Origin: Isoptericola halotolerans
Lineage (GTDB): Bacteria > Actinomycetota > Actinomycetes > Actinomycetales > Cellulomonadaceae
Length of the DNA: 64,000 nt
Reading direction: 5' to 3'
Assembly (NCBI RefSeq): GCF_003003075.1
Contig: NZ_PVTX01000010.1
Coordinates: 111,849-175,848, forward strand
The notes beneath the pieces are model-generated. The model searched no databases and was not told where the DNA came from. It saw only the letters and a list, made by a program, of their open reading frames with translations. Below, piece by piece: positions 25,207 to 33,598 of the stretch; positions within the stretch are counted from its first letter, which is position 1, and every line of letters starts with the position of its first letter. The position numbers and the translations under genes are program-made.

Positions 25207-25728
25207 GTGAAGATCACCCAGGAGACCCCGGCCGCCCCGGACGTGCGCGCCCTGCTCGACGAGCACCTGGCCGACATGTTCGCGACCTCGCCGCCCGAGT
25301 CCGTCCACGCCCTCGACCACGCGGCCCTGCTGGCACCGTCGGTCACCTTCCTCACGGCGCGCGACGCGGACGGGACCCTGCTGGGGTGCGGGGCGCTCAG
25401 CGAGCTGCCGTCCCCCGGCCCCGGTGCGACCGGCCACGGCGAGCTGAAGTCGATGCGCACCGCGCGGGCCGCCCGCGGCCGCGGTGTCGCGACGGCGGTG
25501 CTCGACCGGCTGCTCGGTCTCGCGGCCGAGCGCGGGTATACGCGCGTGAGTCTCGAGACCGGGCCCCAGGACTACTTCGCCGCCGCGCGGCGGCTGTACG
25601 CGCGGCACGGGTTCGTCGGGTGCGGGCCGTTCGGCAGCTACGTCGAGGACCCGCACAGCGTGTTCATGACGCTGGCCCCGGTCGCCCCGGCCCAGGGTCG
25701 CGACCGGGCCCGGGCCGCCGCGTCCTGA
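25207..25728 (+). CDS. GNAT-family N-acetyltransferase
   Basis: A 173-residue GNAT acetyltransferase. The acetyl-CoA loop is RAARGRGVATAVLDRLLG near 94-111, preceded by HGELKSMRT, and followed by YTRVSLETGPQDYFAAARRLYARHGFVGCGPFGSY, which is typical of the YedL/PaiA-like small-molecule acetyltransferases. The GTG start at 25207 has a CAGGAT element six bases before it, a weaker form of the leaderless pattern. It is divergent from the rsbQ-like gene. Substrate unknown. Confidence 0.85.
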   Translation: MKITQETPAAPDVRALLDEHLADMFATSPPESVHALDHAALLAPSVTFLTARDADGTLLGCGALSELPSPGPGATGHGELKSMRTARAARGRGVATAVLDRLLGLAAERGYTRVSLETGPQDYFAAARRLYARHGFVGCGPFGSYVEDPHSVFMTLAPVAPAQGRDRARAAAS

Positions 25729-25762
25729 GCGCCGCCGCAGGTCAGCGGCGTGCGCCGGGCGC

Positions 25763-25768
25763 TAGGGT
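25763..25768 (+). promoter_or_regulatory. -10 element for the leaderless integrase gene
   Basis: TAGGGT lies six bases before ATG 25775, without a ribosome site. Confidence 0.6.
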
Positions 25769-25774
25769 CGGGCC

Positions 25775-27229
25775 ATGGCCTACACCGAGAAGCGCGACAC
25801 CCGCACCGGTGGGGCCTCCTACGTCGGGCGGTTCCGCGTCGACGGCCGGTTGCGCAGCACGCGCGCCTTCCGGTCGCGGCGCGACGCGCTGGCCGAGGCG
25901 CGCCGCGCCGAGGAGGCCGGCAAGCTCGGCGCCTGGGTGGACCCGCGCGGATCGGCGATCACGCTGGCCGGTTGGTTCGCGGACTGGCAGACGAGCCGGG
26001 CCGATCGCGCCCCGCGCACCCTGGAGGCCGAGCGCGAGCGGTTCCGCTCCCTGGTGGCACCGACCTTTGGCGAGACCCCGCTGCGGCGCATCACCCACGA
26101 CGACGTCTCGCGCTGGGCAGCCGGCATGCGGGCGCCGCGCACCGGTGAGGTGGCCTCGCGGGCGCGACGACGCGACGCCGTGCGCCTGCTCGTCGCCCTG
26201 CTCGACGCGGCCGTCGACTCGCGCCGGCTCACCACGAACCCCGCCCGCACGCCGTCGGGCAGGGTCCCCGGCCTGCCCCGGGCGCCGCGGACCAAGGCGC
26301 ACCGCTACCTGAGCCACGAACAGCTGCGGCGGGTGGCCGACGCCGCCCGCACCCACCAGGGACGAACCCTCGTGCTGCTGGCCGGGCTGACCGGCCTGCG
26401 GTGGGGCGAGATCTCGGCGCTGCGCACCGGCGACGTCGACCTGCTGCGCGGACGCATCGTGATCGAGCGCGCCTACACCCGGCTCGACGACGGTACGCTG
26501 CTGCTCGGCGACACCAAGACCCACGCACGGCGCGAGGTGCCGGTGCCCGGCGTGCTTGCCGCCGACCTGTCCGTGCTCCTGGCCGCCCGGGGAACCGGCC
26601 TGCTGTTCGCGGGGCGCGACGGCGGCCCGCTGCGGCGCGAGAGCTTCGACCGCAACGCCTATCGCCCTGCGGTACGGGCCGCGGGCGGAGCGGTCACGAC
26701 GCTGCAGGAGCTGCTCGGGGTGCGCGGCACCCGGGTCGTGGACGCCGAGACCCTCGCCGCGGTGCGCCGCGTCCAGACGCAGGGCGGGCTGCCGGTCACC
26801 GGAGTCGTCGACGCCGCCACCTGGGAGGTGCTGGTCGCCGAGGACCGCCGTCACCGCGGCGAGCTGTCCCGCGCCGCCAAGGTCGCCCGCAGCCACCGGC
26901 TGGGCGTCGCGGCCCGCCTCACCCTCGGCGCCGGCGCGGAGGACTTCGAGCCGCTGACGCTGCACGACCTGCGCCACACGGCCGCCTCGCTGGCCATCGC
27001 CGGCGGTGCGAGCGTCAAGGCCGTCCAGCGCATGCTGGGGCACGAGTCGCCGGTGCTCACGCTGCGCACCTACGCGGGCCTGTTCGAGGACGACCTCGAC
27101 CGGTTGGGCGAGGCGATGTCCGCGCAGTTCGCGGCGCAGAGCCTGACATCCGCTGCTCACCACACGCTCACCGAGAGCCCGGTGTCGGTCCCCGACGTCC
27201 GCGCGCTGCCCTCCATCTCAGCGCGCTGA
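25775..27229 (+). CDS. Tyrosine integrase with an inserted peptidoglycan-binding-like domain
   Basis: A 484-residue phage-type integrase. An arm-type N-terminus (RTGGASYVGRFRVDGRLR) precedes the SAM-like core-binding domain (about 62-160). The catalytic residues are complete: Arg209 (TGLRWGEISAL), Lys248 (GDTKTHARREVPVP), His397-x-x-Arg400 (LHDLRHTAAS), His423 (LGHESPVLTL) and Tyr433. Between the Lys strand and the His-x-x-Arg box lies an extra segment of about 85 residues (304-388). It contains TLQELLGV, VDAETLAAVRRVQTQGGL and VTGVVDAATWEVL, the pattern of a PG_binding_1 three-helix domain. The gene is uninterrupted and the reading frame is intact, so the domain is an insertion and not a fusion at an end. 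Confidence 0.9.
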   Translation: MAYTEKRDTRTGGASYVGRFRVDGRLRSTRAFRSRRDALAEARRAEEAGKLGAWVDPRGSAITLAGWFADWQTSRADRAPRTLEAERERFRSLVAPTFGETPLRRITHDDVSRWAAGMRAPRTGEVASRARRRDAVRLLVALLDAAVDSRRLTTNPARTPSGRVPGLPRAPRTKAHRYLSHEQLRRVADAARTHQGRTLVLLAGLTGLRWGEISALRTGDVDLLRGRIVIERAYTRLDDGTLLLGDTKTHARREVPVPGVLAADLSVLLAARGTGLLFAGRDGGPLRRESFDRNAYRPAVRAAGGAVTTLQELLGVRGTRVVDAETLAAVRRVQTQGGLPVTGVVDAATWEVLVAEDRRHRGELSRAAKVARSHRLGVAARLTLGAGAEDFEPLTLHDLRHTAASLAIAGGASVKAVQRMLGHESPVLTLRTYAGLFEDDLDRLGEAMSAQFAAQSLTSAAHHTLTESPVSVPDVRALPSISAR

Positions 27230-27271
27230 CCAGGTAGAACACCCCGCTCAGGGCCGCTCGACGTCCTGCAC

Positions 27272-27300
27272 CGACACCCGCTTTGCAAAAGCGGGTGTCG
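27272..27300. repeat. Perfect 29-bp palindrome after the integrase
   Basis: Two 13-bp arms, CGACACCCGCTTT and AAAGCGGGTGTCG, are separated by GCA. It could terminate integrase transcription, or be an operator or recombination site. It lies 42 bases after the integrase stop and 75 before the KfrA-like gene. Confidence 0.75.
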
Positions 27301-27301
27301 A

Positions 27302-27335
27302 TAGTTTGCCGAGAGAAGTAGGAGTAGTTTGGCGA
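27302..27335. promoter_or_regulatory. Two direct repeats, candidate operator of the KfrA-like gene
   Basis: TAGTTTGCCGA (27302) and TAGTTTGGCGA (27325) differ at one base and are 23 bases apart, about two helical turns. KfrA proteins repress their own genes through repeats near the promoter, so these are natural candidate sites. Confidence 0.45.
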
Positions 27336-27375
27336 AACTTCTCCTCCTCCTCCGACCTGATCCAAGGACGCCACG

Positions 27376-28455
27376 ATGGACTCGACGACGACCGCGACGA
27401 TGAGCGCCACGACGGCCGGCACGACAGGGACGACGGTCCCGGCGAGGGAGCCGGACGCCGAGGAGCGCCCCTCCGACCCCGCGCCGCCGTCCGGAACGCT
27501 GCCCGTCAGCGCCCGCGACCGGGTGTACGCGGCCGCCGACGCGCTCGCGGCCGAGGACGCCGCCGTCACCGTCACGACCGTGCGCGAGCGAGCGGGCTGC
27601 TCCAACGCCGTCGCGACGACCTTCCTGCGCCGGTGGCGCGCCGACCGGGCCGCGGCCGCGGCGGAGGCGGCCCAGCTGCCCGCACTCCCCCGCGGCGTCG
27701 GCCTGCTCGTCGAGCGGGGGGTCACGGCGCTGTGGGCCGAGGCGGTGCGGGCGGCCCGCGCCGAGCACACCGCCGAGCGGGCGGCCGCGCGCGAGCAGCT
27801 GGACGCCGCTCGCGAGGACGCCGCCCGGGTCGCCGCGTTGCTGGACGGCGCCGAGACCGACTACGCGGCCCTTCGTCCCCACCTGGACGCTGCCCGTGAG
27901 GAGGCCGCCACCCTGGCGGACCGGCTGGAGGCGGCGACCACCGCCCGCGACGAGGCGCGCGCCGAGGCCGCCCACGCCGTCGGGCAGGCCGCCACGCTGG
28001 ACGGCGAGCTCACGCAGGTGCGCACCGAGCTCGCCGACCTGCGCGGCCGGCTCGCCGAGGCCGAGCGGGGTCGGGCCGAGCAGGCCGAGGCCCGCGCCCA
28101 GGCGCACGGAGCGGTCGAGGGCACCCGGGAGGCCCTGGCCGAGGCCCGCGCCACGCTGGAGCGGGCCCGGGCCGCGAGCCTGCGGGCCCAGGAGGATCGC
28201 GCCGAGGCCGACGCCGAGCGCGCGGCCGCCCAGCGTGCCGTCGCGCGCCTCGAGGGCGAGACCACAGCACTGCGGCAGGAGCTGCAGGCCGCGCGGGAGC
28301 AGGCCGGCCGGGCCGAGCGGGAGCGGGCCACCGCCGAGGCGGCCCGCGCCCAGGCCGAGGGTGAGGTGGCCGGCCTGCGCCAGGCCCTGGAGGCACGGCG
28401 CTCCGACGCCCGCGACACCGATGCCCGTGACTCCGACGCCCAGGGCCGGGACTGA
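27376..28455 (+). CDS. KfrA-like coiled-coil DNA-binding protein
   Basis: A 359-residue protein with a short acidic tail, then a KfrA-type N-terminal DNA-binding domain (about 43-110; SARDRVYAAADALAAEDAAV, then VRERAGCSNAVATTFLRRWR). The rest (about 120-350) is one long Ala/Glu/Arg-rich coiled coil. KfrA proteins come from plasmid partition and stability loci, where they bind DNA and form filaments. A chromosomal copy beside an integrase suggests a mobile-element origin. An AAGGA ribosome site precedes the ATG. The stop overlaps the next start (TGATG), so the hydrolase is in the same operon. Confidence 0.85.
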   Translation: MDSTTTATMSATTAGTTGTTVPAREPDAEERPSDPAPPSGTLPVSARDRVYAAADALAAEDAAVTVTTVRERAGCSNAVATTFLRRWRADRAAAAAEAAQLPALPRGVGLLVERGVTALWAEAVRAARAEHTAERAAAREQLDAAREDAARVAALLDGAETDYAALRPHLDAAREEAATLADRLEAATTARDEARAEAAHAVGQAATLDGELTQVRTELADLRGRLAEAERGRAEQAEARAQAHGAVEGTREALAEARATLERARAASLRAQEDRAEADAERAAAQRAVARLEGETTALRQELQAAREQAGRAERERATAEAARAQAEGEVAGLRQALEARRSDARDTDARDSDAQGRD

Positions 28456-29309
28456 TGGCGGCCGTGCACGACACAGGGCCGCAACTCGACCGCCGGTTCG
28501 CGTGGCGCGGGCGCCAGATCGCCTGGACGTCGATCGGGTCGGGCCCGCCGGTGGTCATGTGCCACGGCACGCCGTGGTCCTCGTGGCTCTGGGCGCCGTA
28601 CGCCCGCGCCCTGGCCGCCGAGTTCACCGTGCACCTGTGGGACATGCCCGGGTACGGCGCCTCGTCGAAAGCACCGGAGCACGACGTCGACCTCGGCACG
28701 CAGGGGCAGGCGTTCGCGGCACTGCTGGAGCACTGGGACCTTGAGGCCCCGCACGTGATCGCCCACGACTACGGCGGCGCGGTGTCGTTGCGGGCGCACC
28801 TGCTGCACGGACGGCGGTTCGCGTCGCTGTGCCTGGTCGACGTCGTCGCGCTGCGGCCGTGGGGCTCGCCGTTCTTCACCCTCGTGGCCGAGCACGCCGA
28901 CACGTTCAGTCGCCTGCCGGCGCCGGTGCACCTCGGGGCGCTGGAGGCCTACGTCGCCGGGGCCAGCCACCGCGGCCTGTCCCCCGCGCAGAGCGCCGCG
29001 CTCCTCGCACCGTGGCGTGACCCCGTCGGGCAGGCCGCCTTCTACCGGCAGATCGCCCAGGCGGACGAACGCTTCACCGCGGAGATCGAGCCGCACCTCG
29101 GCCAGATCGACGTGCCCACGCACATCGTCTGGGGCGAGCAGGACACCTGGATCCCCCCGGACCGCGCAGCACGGCTGGCGGCCGCCGTCGCCGGCAGCAC
29201 CGTGACCCTCGTGCCCGACGCCGGGCACCTGATCCAGCTCGACGCCCCGGTCGCGCTCGCCACCGAGCTGCACCGCTGGCTCGTCCGCGTGACCTCCGGC
29301 ACGCCCTGA
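28455..29309 (+). CDS. Alpha/beta hydrolase with Asp nucleophile (dehalogenase/epoxide hydrolase type)
   Basis: A 284-residue alpha/beta hydrolase. The oxyanion region reads VVMCHGTPWSSWLW near 34-47, and the nucleophile elbow is AHDYGGAV near 103-110, so the nucleophile is Asp, as in haloalkane dehalogenases and epoxide hydrolases. The later residues include the acid in VWGEQDTW near 230 and the base His in PDAGHLIQLD near 257. The position after the nucleophile is Tyr, where dehalogenases usually have Trp, so the substrate is unclear. It overlaps the KfrA-like gene by one base, an unusual partnership. Confidence 0.82.
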   Translation: MAAVHDTGPQLDRRFAWRGRQIAWTSIGSGPPVVMCHGTPWSSWLWAPYARALAAEFTVHLWDMPGYGASSKAPEHDVDLGTQGQAFAALLEHWDLEAPHVIAHDYGGAVSLRAHLLHGRRFASLCLVDVVALRPWGSPFFTLVAEHADTFSRLPAPVHLGALEAYVAGASHRGLSPAQSAALLAPWRDPVGQAAFYRQIAQADERFTAEIEPHLGQIDVPTHIVWGEQDTWIPPDRAARLAAAVAGSTVTLVPDAGHLIQLDAPVALATELHRWLVRVTSGTP

Positions 29310-29328
29310 CGCGGGCCTCGTCGGTCGC

Positions 29329-29787
29329 TCAGTACCAGCTGGCCCGCACGTGCTCGAAGATCAGGTTGGTCTCGGTCAGCGCGACGCCAGGGTTCGCGGA
29401 CAGGTTCTCGATGACGAAGTCGTTGAGGCCGTCCGAGTCGGGCGCGGCGACGTGGATGAAGAAGTCGTGCGCGCCGCCCAGCAGGTAGACGTTCATCACG
29501 CCGGGCAGCTCGGCGAGCTCGCGCAGGAACGCCTTGAGCCTGGAGCGGGCGGCGCCGTGCATCCGCACCGCGACGATCGCCTGCAGCGGCCGGCCTGCCA
29601 GCGCCGGGTCCACGTCGGCGTGGAAGCCACGGACGACGCCTTCCTCGCGCAGGCGTCGCACCCGGGCCAGGCAGGTCGACGGCGCGATCCCCACCCGGCG
29701 GGCCAGGGCGTTGTTCGCCAGGCGGGCGTCCTCGGCCAGCGCGGCGAGCAGGCGGTGGTCGACGTCGTCCAGCCGCAGCGTCGCCAC
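29329..29787 (-). CDS. aldR: Lrp/AsnC-family regulator, probable AldR
   Basis: A 152-residue Lrp/AsnC regulator. The helix-turn-helix is DDVDHRLLAALAEDARLANNALARRVGIAPSTCLARVRRL near 6-45, followed by the RAM ligand-binding domain, with GVMNVYLLGGAHDFFIHVAA as its central part. It lies divergent to ald, exactly as AldR (Rv2779c) does in M. tuberculosis, where it responds to amino acids and controls alanine dehydrogenase. I prefer GTG 29787; a longer frame to 29886 would run over a candidate operator and is Arg-rich. The start has no clear ribosome site. Confidence 0.85.
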   Translation of the reverse strand: MATLRLDDVDHRLLAALAEDARLANNALARRVGIAPSTCLARVRRLREEGVVRGFHADVDPALAGRPLQAIVAVRMHGAARSRLKAFLRELAELPGVMNVYLLGGAHDFFIHVAAPDSDGLNDFVIENLSANPGVALTETNLIFEHVRASWY

Positions 29788-29826
29788 GGGGCGGCGCTCG
29801 AGGCCCGACTGGCCACCCACGCGGGT

Positions 29827-29841
29827 CCGAAGATCGTTCGG
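29827..29841. promoter_or_regulatory. Candidate AldR operator, copy 1
   Basis: CCGAA-GATCG-TTCGG is a symmetric 15-mer upstream of the regulator start. A closely similar site lies at 29899-29914. Confidence 0.45.
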
Positions 29842-29898
29842 GCGCGCCACCCTACCCGGCCCGCGCCCTGAAGCATCTGGCACCATGACGGCAATCTA

Positions 29899-29914
29899 CC
29901 GAACGATCGTCCGG
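29899..29914. promoter_or_regulatory. Candidate AldR operator, copy 2
   Basis: CCGAACGATCGTCCGG is a near-perfect 16-bp dyad between the regulator and ald genes, sharing the CCGAA-GATCG core with the first copy 72 bases away. Confidence 0.45.
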
Positions 29915-30022
29915 TTCGTGGCACTGCGTCGAACTTCTGGACCACACTGGTGGTGAGCGCCGTCACACCCCGACGGGCGCAGCAGCACGCTCCCACCGGA
30001 GCCACACCGAAGGCGGCACACC

Positions 30023-31135
30023 ATGGACATCGCGGTCCCGAAGGAAGTCAAGAACCACGAGCACCGGGTGGCGATCACCCCCGCCGGGGTCCACGAGATC
30101 ACCGCGCACCACCACACGGTGCACGTGCAGGCGGGAGCGGGGCTCGGCGCCGGCATCACCGACGAGGAGTACGCGGCCTCCGGCGCCGTCCTCGTCGACG
30201 GCGCCGACGCCACCTGGGCCGCCGGCGAGGTGGTGGTCAAGGTCAAGGAGCCCGTGGCCGAGGAGTACCACCGGCTGCGCTCGGACCAGCTGGTGTTCAC
30301 CTATCTCCACCTCGCGGCCGACAAGGCGCTCACCGAGGAGCTCCTGGCCCGCCGCGTCACCGCCGTCGCCTACGAGACGGTCCAGACTCCCGCCGGCTCC
30401 CTGCCGCTGCTCGCCCCCATGTCCGAGGTGGCCGGCCGGCTCGCCACGCAGGTCGGCGCGGCGACCCTGCTCAAGGCCGCCGGTGGCCGCGGCGTGCTGC
30501 TCGGCGGGGTGCCCGGGGTCGCCGCCGGGCACGTCGTCATCATCGGCGCGGGGGTGTCCGGCATGAATGCCGCCCGCATCGCCGTGGGCATGGGTGCGCG
30601 GGTCACCCTGCTGGACACCTCCGCCGACGCCCTGCGCGCCGCGGACCGTGAACTCGGCGGGCGCGTGCAGACTCTCTCCTCGAACCGCCTCACCCTCACC
30701 CACGCCGTGCTGGACGCCGACCTCGTCATCGGCGCCGTGCTGGTCGCGGGCGCCAAGGCCCCCGTGCTCGTCCCGGACGACCTCGTCGCCCGCATGCGGC
30801 CCGGTTCCGTGCTCGTCGACATCGCCATCGACCAGGGCGGCTGCTTCGAGAGCTCGCACCCGACCACGCACGAGCGCCCCACCTACGGCGTGCACGACAG
30901 CATCTTCTACTGCGTGGCCAACATGCCCGGCGCCGTGCCGCGGACCTCCACCTACGCCATGACCAACGTGACCCTGCCCTACGTCGTGGCGCTGGCCGAC
31001 CACGGCTGGCGCGACGCGCTGCGTGCGGACCCGGCGCTCGCCCACGGCCTGAACACCCACGACGGCGCCGTCGTCCAGGCCGGCGTCGCCGAGGCGCACG
31101 GCCTCGAGCACGTGTCCGTCAGCGACGTGCTGTGA
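30023..31135 (+). CDS. ald: Alanine dehydrogenase
   Basis: A 370-residue alanine dehydrogenase. Residue positions match the characterised mycobacterial enzyme: Arg15, Lys75 (VVKVKEP), His96 (TYLHLA) and Asp270 (VDIAIDQGG). The NAD-binding GAGVSG motif is at 176-181 and the strand ends in the acidic Asp198. It interconverts alanine and pyruvate with ammonia and NADH, in the cytosol as a hexamer. The gene is divergent from the AldR-like regulator, with two candidate operators in the 235-base gap. Its 3' end overlaps the convergent RNase Z gene by 17 bases. Confidence 0.96.
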   Translation: MDIAVPKEVKNHEHRVAITPAGVHEITAHHHTVHVQAGAGLGAGITDEEYAASGAVLVDGADATWAAGEVVVKVKEPVAEEYHRLRSDQLVFTYLHLAADKALTEELLARRVTAVAYETVQTPAGSLPLLAPMSEVAGRLATQVGAATLLKAAGGRGVLLGGVPGVAAGHVVIIGAGVSGMNAARIAVGMGARVTLLDTSADALRAADRELGGRVQTLSSNRLTLTHAVLDADLVIGAVLVAGAKAPVLVPDDLVARMRPGSVLVDIAIDQGGCFESSHPTTHERPTYGVHDSIFYCVANMPGAVPRTSTYAMTNVTLPYVVALADHGWRDALRADPALAHGLNTHDGAVVQAGVAEAHGLEHVSVSDVL

Positions 31136-32135
31136 CCCCGCCGGCACGACGCCGGGGCGGGATCGGCACCCGGTCGAGGTCCGCCGCCACCGTCACCTCG
31201 CCGTCGAACACCTCGCGCGCCTCCCGCTCGAAGGCGAGCGGCAGCTCGTCCGGCTCGGCATAGCGCTGGGAGAAGTGCGTCAGCACCAGGTGGCGCACCC
31301 CGGCGCTCGCGGCCACCGACGCCGCCTGACGGCAGGTCAGGTGGGCGAACCGTTCGGCGATCTCGACGTCGCGGTGCAAGAACGTCGACTCGATGACCAG
31401 CAGGTCCACGCCGTCGGCCAGGGCATGGACGGCGTCGCACAGGCGGGTGTCCATGACGAAGGCCACCGACTGGCCGGGGCGCGGCACGCTCACCTGTGCC
31501 CGCCGGACGACGCGTCCGTCCGGCAGGGCGAGGACGCCGTCCCGGCGCAGGCGACCGACGTCGGGGCCGAGCGTGACGCCCGCGGCGGCGAGGGCCGCCG
31601 GGTCGAACGAGACGCCGTCCGGCTCGTCGAGGCGGTAGCCGACGGCGTCGACCCGGTGGTCCAGGGCTCGGGCGGTGAGCACGGGGGCGTCCGGACGGGG
31701 GTCGCCGGGCGCGGGTGCGCCCCGTTCCCCGGTCGCGCGGGGCACGACGACGGGGCCGTCGTCGGCACGCACCGACAGGGGCTGCAGCGCCAGGCGTTCG
31801 TGGTGGTCGTACGCGCTGGCCGCCAGCAGGTGGCGCACCCACGGCTCGCCGGACGCCGGGAAGGTCACCGGCACGGTGTGCTTCACGCCGTCGCCGGAGA
31901 TCCGTTGGACGACGCCGGCGAGACCCAGCGAGTGGTCGCCGTGCAGGTGGGTGAGCGCAATGCGGCTCAGGTCGGTGGCGGACACACCGGCGTGGGTCAT
32001 CTGGCGCTGGGTGCCCTCGCCGGGGTCGAACAGGATCGTGGTGTCGTCGAAGAACAGCACGTACCCGTTGTGGTTGCGGGTCCGGGTGGGCACCATGCTC
32101 GCGGTGCCCAGGACGACGAGCTCGCGCCGGGACAT
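31119..32135 (-). CDS. rnz: Ribonuclease Z (tRNA 3' processing)
   Basis: A 338-residue metallo-beta-lactamase-fold enzyme of the RNase Z short form. The metal site HLHGDH (His63, His65, Asp67, His68) follows [11 protein letters not shown]. Later ligands lie in VMDTRLCD, and the final LTHFSQRY motif is a family hallmark. It cuts the 3' trailer from tRNA precursors. It starts ten bases after a small hypothetical gene and is probably co-transcribed with it. The tail overlaps ald by 17 bases. Confidence 0.92.
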   Translation of the reverse strand: MSRRELVVLGTASMVPTRTRNHNGYVLFFDDTTILFDPGEGTQRQMTHAGVSATDLSRIALTHLHGDHSLGLAGVVQRISGDGVKHTVPVTFPASGEPWVRHLLAASAYDHHERLALQPLSVRADDGPVVVPRATGERGAPAPGDPRPDAPVLTARALDHRVDAVGYRLDEPDGVSFDPAALAAAGVTLGPDVGRLRRDGVLALPDGRVVRRAQVSVPRPGQSVAFVMDTRLCDAVHALADGVDLLVIESTFLHRDVEIAERFAHLTCRQAASVAASAGVRHLVLTHFSQRYAEPDELPLAFEREAREVFDGEVTVAADLDRVPIPPRRRAGGVTARR

Positions 32136-32145
32136 GCTCAGCGGG

Positions 32146-32448
32146 TCACGAGGCCAGGGCGTGCCCCACGGCGCGGACCAGACCGCTGGTGCTCACCGCA
32201 CCACGCCGGTAGCGCTCGGCCGCCGCGGACAGCGCCTCGGCGACCTGGGGGCGCACGCCCGCGGTCGCGGGCCGCCACACGTCACGGTCGAAGACGGCGG
32301 TGCGCCGTGCCGGGCCGCGGCGCAGGCGACCGACCAGCGGCTGGACGTCCGCGGCAGCGCTCGTCGGCCGACGAGCCGGCATGGGGCCCCGGTACCGGGC
32401 GCCCGGGTTCCAGCGCTGGTCAGGGCGGGTGCGGCCGTCGTCGGTCAT
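32146..32448 (-). CDS. Small hypothetical protein upstream of rnz
   Basis: A 100-residue basic protein. Its N-terminus is polar and proline-rich ([19 protein letters not shown]) and its C-terminal half forms a probable helical bundle ([21 protein letters not shown]). I do not recognise a family. I chose ATG 32448, since the GAGGAT element six bases before it fits the local leaderless pattern; earlier in-frame starts would overlap galE. It ends ten bases before rnz. Confidence 0.6.
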   Translation of the reverse strand: MTDDGRTRPDQRWNPGARYRGPMPARRPTSAAADVQPLVGRLRRGPARRTAVFDRDVWRPATAGVRPQVAEALSAAAERYRRGAVSTSGLVRAVGHALAS

Positions 32449-32507
32449 GGGATCATCCTCGCGCCCAGGGTCGACGTCGCGCAAGCGGTCGGCGGGCGCA
32501 GCCGGCC

Positions 32508-33530
32508 TCAGGAGTCGGGGAAGCCCTGGGGGTTTGCGGACTGCCAGCGCCACGTGTCGGCGCACATGTCGTCGATGGACTTCTCGGCACGCCAGCCCAG
32601 CTCCTCCTGCGCCCGGGTCGGGTCGGCCCAGAACGCCGGCAGGTCGCCGGAGCGCCGCGGCCCGACCTCGTAGGCCAGCTCGCGTCCGACGGCGCGCTCG
32701 AACGCGTGCAGCATCTGCAGCACCGAGGTGCCGGTACCGGTGCCGAGGTTGAACGCGCGCACGGGGGTGGCCATCGTGTCGAGGTGCTCCAGGGCGGCCA
32801 CGTGACCGGCGGCGAGGTCCTCGACGTGCAGGTAGTCGCGCTCGGCGGTGCCGTCGGTGGTCGGGTAGTCGTCGCCGAACACGGTGAGCTTCTCGCGCCG
32901 GCCCACGGCGACCTGGGCGATGAACGGCATGAGGTTGTTCGGGATGCCCTGCGGGTCCTCGCCGATCTCGCCCGACGGGTGGGCGCCCACCGGGTTGAAG
33001 TACCGCAGCAGCGCGACCCGCAAGCCCTCGGTGGCGGCGGCCACGTCGGTCATGATGCGTTCGATCATGACCTTGGTCTGGCCGTAGGGCGAGGCGGACG
33101 ACAGGTGCTCGTAGTCCTCGTGGTACGGCACGGGCGCGTGCTCGCCGTAGACGGTCGCCGAGGAGGAGAACACCAGGCGGGACACGTCGTGGCGGCGCAT
33201 CGCCTCGAGCAGCGACAGGGTGGAGTCGAGGTTGTTGCGGTAGTACTCCAGCGGCTTGGCGACGGACTCCCCCACCGCCTTGAACCCCGCGAAGTGCACC
33301 ACGGCGTCGAAGCGCTCGTGGGCGAAGAGCAGGTCGGTCTTCTCGGCGTCGGTCAGGTCGATCGCGTGGACCGGCACGTGCGTCCCGGACAGCGACTCGA
33401 GCCGGCCGATCACCGTGGGCTTGGCGTTGGAGAAGTCGTCCACCACGACGACGTCGTGCCCGGAGGCGATCAGGGACAGGACGGTGTGGGAACCGATGTA
33501 GCCGGCACCGCCGGAGACCAGAACGCGCAT
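32508..33530 (-). CDS. galE: UDP-glucose 4-epimerase
   Basis: A 340-residue extended short-chain dehydrogenase. The NAD motif GGAGYIG is at 7-13, the catalytic Tyr149-x3-Lys153 is in ASPYGQTKVM, and the Ser is near 124 in FSSSATVYGE. The substrate region RYFNPVGAHPSGEIGEDP and NNLMPFIAQVA are typical of GalE. It converts UDP-glucose and UDP-galactose. The minus-strand TAGGGT seven bases before the ATG fits leaderless translation. It may work with the UTP-glucose pyrophosphorylase at 58.7-60.1 kb in making UDP-sugars. Confidence 0.95.
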   Translation of the reverse strand: MRVLVSGGAGYIGSHTVLSLIASGHDVVVVDDFSNAKPTVIGRLESLSGTHVPVHAIDLTDAEKTDLLFAHERFDAVVHFAGFKAVGESVAKPLEYYRNNLDSTLSLLEAMRRHDVSRLVFSSSATVYGEHAPVPYHEDYEHLSSASPYGQTKVMIERIMTDVAAATEGLRVALLRYFNPVGAHPSGEIGEDPQGIPNNLMPFIAQVAVGRREKLTVFGDDYPTTDGTAERDYLHVEDLAAGHVAALEHLDTMATPVRAFNLGTGTGTSVLQMLHAFERAVGRELAYEVGPRRSGDLPAFWADPTRAQEELGWRAEKSIDDMCADTWRWQSANPQGFPDS

Positions 33531-33537
33531 GGCCCCA

Positions 33538-33543
33538 ACCCTA
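33538..33543 (-). promoter_or_regulatory. -10 element for leaderless galE
   Basis: Minus-strand TAGGGT is seven bases before the ATG of galE. Confidence 0.55.
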
Positions 33544-33598
33544 CCCGGGCCGCGGTGGCGGCCCGGGCGCCGGTCACGACCCGGACGCGGTGGTCGGG

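Noticed and set aside
27804..28440. Ala/Glu/Arg periodic DNA in the KfrA-like gene as a tandem repeat
   Set aside because: The periodicity is that of coiled-coil codons; no exact DNA repeat unit is maintained.
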